Positions 7,166 through 8,668 of a DNA stretch of 8,668 nt are shown in pieces; position 1 is the first letter of the stretch, and each line of letters starts with the position of its first letter. Under the pieces are notes generated by a model that worked only from the letters and a program-made list of their open reading frames with translations, searched no databases and had not been told where the DNA came from. Origin of the DNA: an uncultured Muribaculaceae bacterium (GTDB taxonomy: Bacteria > Bacteroidota > Bacteroidia > Bacteroidales > Muribaculaceae); NCBI GenBank assembly GCA_905209725.1, contig CAJLTZ010000093.1, positions 1 to 8,668 on the forward strand. The letters run 5' to 3'. A program made the translations under genes and the position numbers.

Positions 7166-7188
7166 CGATTTTCAGGATGTCAAAATCG
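7166..7188 (-). terminator. Hairpin downstream of the transposase remnant, possible terminator
   Basis: CGATTTT (7166-7172) and AAAATCG (7182-7188) form a perfect 7-bp stem with a nine-base loop, about 75 bases past the transposase stop. It is AT-rich and weak. It may be an old transcription terminator or part of the IS end structure. Confidence 0.3.
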
Positions 7189-7261
7189 GCAAAAATGAAA
7201 GGAACGGACATGATGATCCGGCCATGATGTAAGTCATGCCTATAAATTTTCTGAGTATCGG

Positions 7262-8032
7262 TCAGACCCGCTTCTTTTCTTTTAATTTGAGTTCGGCGGC
7301 TGACTGCCGGGCGATAAGTGTCGCGGCGTTGGCCATATAAATGCCGAAGAACAGCAGCAATGTCTTGCTGTGGCGGTTGCGGGCCGCTATCCTGCCGACT
7401 CCGAAGTGCAGCTTCTGGTTGCCGAAGCTGCCCTCCATGACAGTTGCGCGCAGGTTGCCGATGATCCGGCGGGCGGTCGAGACATCAGCGGGTTCGTCCT
7501 TGGGTTTAGGCCCTTTGCGGACGAAGTTGGTCATGATGCACTGTTCGGTGCAATACTTCCGGTTCTCATTGCTGGCATAGATTGTGTCCATGCCGATCCG
7601 AGAGACCTTTACGCCTGTCAGTGACTCCTGATACTCAATGCATTGTCTGAGACGCGTGCGTTCGTTGAAGGCTTCGAAGGAATGATGTTCAATGAACGAG
7701 ATGCCGTCTATCTGGATGTTGTTGACCTTGGCCCCGAACTCGACGCGCTTGTTCTCCTTTCCTCGCACTATCGGACGGATATAGGGTCGGTCGATGCTGA
7801 CGATGCGGTGTTTCACCTCCTTCCGGTTGAAGTGGTCTCTCTGCTGACGGAGCACCTCTCTGATTACCAGGATGCGTTTGTGTTGCTCTGCTGTCAGTAT
7901 AATCACAGGAGCGTACTGGCGGCACAGACTGTCCCACTGCCCGATGAACTTACCCAGCAGGTCCAGCAGACGACGCTGTATTCTGCGTGTCGCGGAGTGG
8001 AAGCGGCACGATGTATGTGTTCTCGTATGCAT
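7262..8032 (-). pseudogene. 5'-truncated IS5/IS1182-like DDE transposase
   Basis: The 256-residue frame matches the C-terminal half of an IS5/IS1182-like transposase. Landmarks are RIVSIDRPYIRPIVRGKENK (77-96) followed by VEFGAKVNNIQIDG (97-110), then EHHSFEAFNE (115-124), MDTIYASNENRKYCTE (148-163; D149 is probably the second catalytic Asp) and MEGSFGNQKLHFGVGRI (199-215; E200 is probably the catalytic Glu), ending in a basic tail. Proteins of this type are usually well over 400 residues. The N-terminal helix-turn-helix region and the first catalytic Asp are missing, so the product should be inactive. The frame stays open upstream of the ATG at 8032 to the TAA that ends the M64 peptidase fragment (8060-8062), so the ATG is merely the first available Met. 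No internal stop or frameshift was seen, which suggests the truncation is fairly recent. Confidence 0.82.
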
Positions 8033-8059
8033 GTTCAGTTTTATGAGCCTCGGGGGTAG

Positions 8060-8422
8060 TTAGCCATCGTGATACAGGGTCGAGAACGCGTTGCGGAAGA
8101 TGGTGTCTCCGGTCTGAACATCGGTCAGTGTAATCTGGCCGTTGCCGATATAGGGCACACGATTCAGGTTAGTTCGGCGGCCGGCCCAACCGGCTGTCTT
8201 GAGTTTGCGACGCAGTGAAACGCGAGTGAGATCGGAATTGCCCGACATGATGTAGTCGAGACGGAGTGTAGAGTCGCTGAAATGCTCTTCGAATTTCACT
8301 TTGTCGCAGCAATCCGCGTCCGGTTGCACAATTCCAACTGTACAATTCGCAGATGATGAATATCCTATTGCCGCAGCCACGGCCACACCCATTGAGAGTA
8401 TTATTTTTCTCTGTATTGTCAT
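8060..8422 (-). pseudogene. Truncated M64 (IgA-peptidase-like) metallopeptidase, N-terminal part only
   Basis: The 120-residue frame has a Sec signal peptide (about residues 1-26: basic start, hydrophobic ILSMGVAVAAAIG) and then a segment that matches the N-terminal domain of Bacteroidetes M64 peptidases from about residue 43: FEEHFSDSTLRLDYIMSGN, WAGRRTNLNRVP, GNGQITLTDVQTGD and FSTLY. In the family this beta domain precedes a zinc-metallopeptidase domain with an HExxH site, in a protein of roughly 400 or more residues. Here the frame stops just after FSTLY, still inside the N-terminal domain, and the sequence continues as an IS remnant. The catalytic domain is absent from the window. The ATG at 8422 follows an AT-rich leader with a possible promoter. 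A stable secreted mini-protein is possible but unlikely. Family assignment is from memory of motif wording, without a search. Confidence 0.75.
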
Positions 8423-8486
8423 TGCTGTCTGTATTTGCTAATCCTTTGAATTTTCAGAACTAGCCGGCATCCCCGCAGCACACCAC

Positions 8487-8515
8487 CAAAATAACAAAAA
8501 TCAATAGAATAACAA
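8487..8515 (-). promoter_or_regulatory. Weak candidate promoter for the truncated M64 gene
   Basis: On the - strand TTG (8513-8515) lies 19 bases upstream of TATTTTG (8487-8493). This approximates the Bacteroidetes -33/-7 arrangement, but the -7 box is one base short of TAnnTTTG. It lies about 65 bases upstream of the ATG at 8422. Confidence 0.3.
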
Positions 8516-8582
8516 CATAGATTTTTTTACAAGACCTTGTTTCCCATGTTACAATCGCTGATGAGGGCGTTGCCAATTAAGG

Positions 8583-8614
8583 CCCCATCCCACAAAAAAT
8601 ACGCAGCCCCTGCG
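8583..8614. repeat. Right-edge repeat module (18-bp arm plus palindromic core)
   Basis: CCCCATCCCACAAAAAAT (8583-8600) is the exact inverse of 32-49. It runs into a small palindrome, CGCAG-CCC-CTGCG (8602-8614), and 8596-8614 is an 18/19 direct match to 8-26. The module abuts the putative IS end that begins at 8615. Confidence 0.6.
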
Positions 8615-8668
8615 GAGGGCACTGAAAAAGTCCTCTGCTGGCCGAAATCCTAAAATCAATCTGCACAT
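8615..8668. mobile_element. Probable terminus of another IS element running out of the window
   Basis: GAGGGCACTGAAAAAGTCC at 8615-8633 has the look of the terminal repeats of IS5/IS1182-like elements (a G-rich tip followed by ACTGAAAAAGTC) and resembles the putative end of the truncated IS at 7135-7147 in the same orientation. The element body would lie to the right, so no transposase is visible. The call rests on motif resemblance only. Confidence 0.4.

Larger units (their letters stand above)
6749..7261. other. Intergenic region between the operon promoter and the IS remnant
   Basis: No gene is supported here. The first 90 bases are AT-rich promoter DNA. From 6839 the sequence turns GC-rich and carries a small hairpin (6839-6855), a large imperfect hairpin (6956-7024), a 10-bp direct repeat GGAGGGGCGG (7003-7012 and 7100-7109), a possible IS end (7135-7147) and a hairpin beyond the transposase stop (7166-7188). 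Confidence 0.6.
7135..8059 (-). mobile_element. Remnant of an IS5/IS1182-like insertion sequence
   Basis: The remnant consists of the 3' half of a DDE transposase gene and its downstream non-coding end. A plausible terminus is GGGCCTGAAAGTC at 7135-7147, which resembles GGGCACTGAAAAAGTC at 8617-8632 if three single-base gaps are allowed. The other end, including the transposase N-terminus and its own terminal repeat, is absent: the sequence passes directly into a truncated peptidase gene at about 8060. The copy therefore cannot encode a working transposase. The outer limits are estimates. Confidence 0.55.

Noticed and set aside
7643..8059. + strand open frame of 138 codons opposite the transposase
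   Set aside because: The opposite strand carries clear transposase motifs; this frame has none and no start context.
1..8668. CRISPR array, tRNA, rRNA or defence island
   Set aside because: No regularly spaced repeats, cloverleaf-like sequence, rRNA signature or known defence domain was seen on either strand.

Overview
The window looks like an accessory stretch of a gut-type Bacteroidales chromosome, plausibly Muribaculaceae or a relative. That placement is an inference from several signs: a Crp/Fnr-type regulator with a Bacteroidetes-style C-terminal helix-turn-helix, BspA-type leucine-rich repeats, C-terminal modules resembling type IX secretion (T9SS type A) sorting domains, a Peptidase_M64_N-like segment, -7 boxes of the TAnnTTTG kind, and gene starts without clear Shine-Dalgarno sites.

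Layout from left to right. Positions 1-560 hold no convincing intact gene. They contain a repeat module at the extreme left edge, a pair of diverged inverted repeats that look like coding remnants, and an AT-rich leader with a candidate promoter. A + strand Crp/Fnr family regulator follows (561-1166). It converges on a - strand pair across a strong, near-symmetric terminator hairpin (1179-1222). The pair reads right to left: a large multidomain secreted protein (3551-6622: signal peptide, propeller-like region, four FN3-like domains, a jelly-roll-like domain, a CARDB-like domain and a sorting tail), then, 21 bp downstream, a BspA-like leucine-rich-repeat protein (1238-3529) with a duplicated Trp-rich beta domain and a sorting tail. 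The short gap and a perfect -7 box ahead of the first gene suggest one operon for two exported adhesin or binding proteins. No enzymatic motif was found in either.

Region 6749-7261 is non-coding, with GC-rich hairpins and short repeats set in AT-rich DNA. It is followed by genomic wreckage on the - strand: the C-terminal half of an IS5/IS1182-like DDE transposase (7262-8032), joined almost directly to the first 120 codons of an M64-family peptidase gene (8060-8422) that lacks its catalytic part. Both fragments lie in one reading frame, separated by a single TAA. The right edge carries a palindromic repeat module and what looks like the terminus of another IS element that continues outside the window.

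No CRISPR array, tRNA, rRNA or recognisable defence system was seen. The most interesting signals are the 18-bp exact inverted repeat near the two window edges, the truncated peptidase/transposase junction, the coding-like inverted repeat pair in the left intergenic region, the sharp base-composition break inside the large secreted protein gene, and the duplicated Trp-rich domain.
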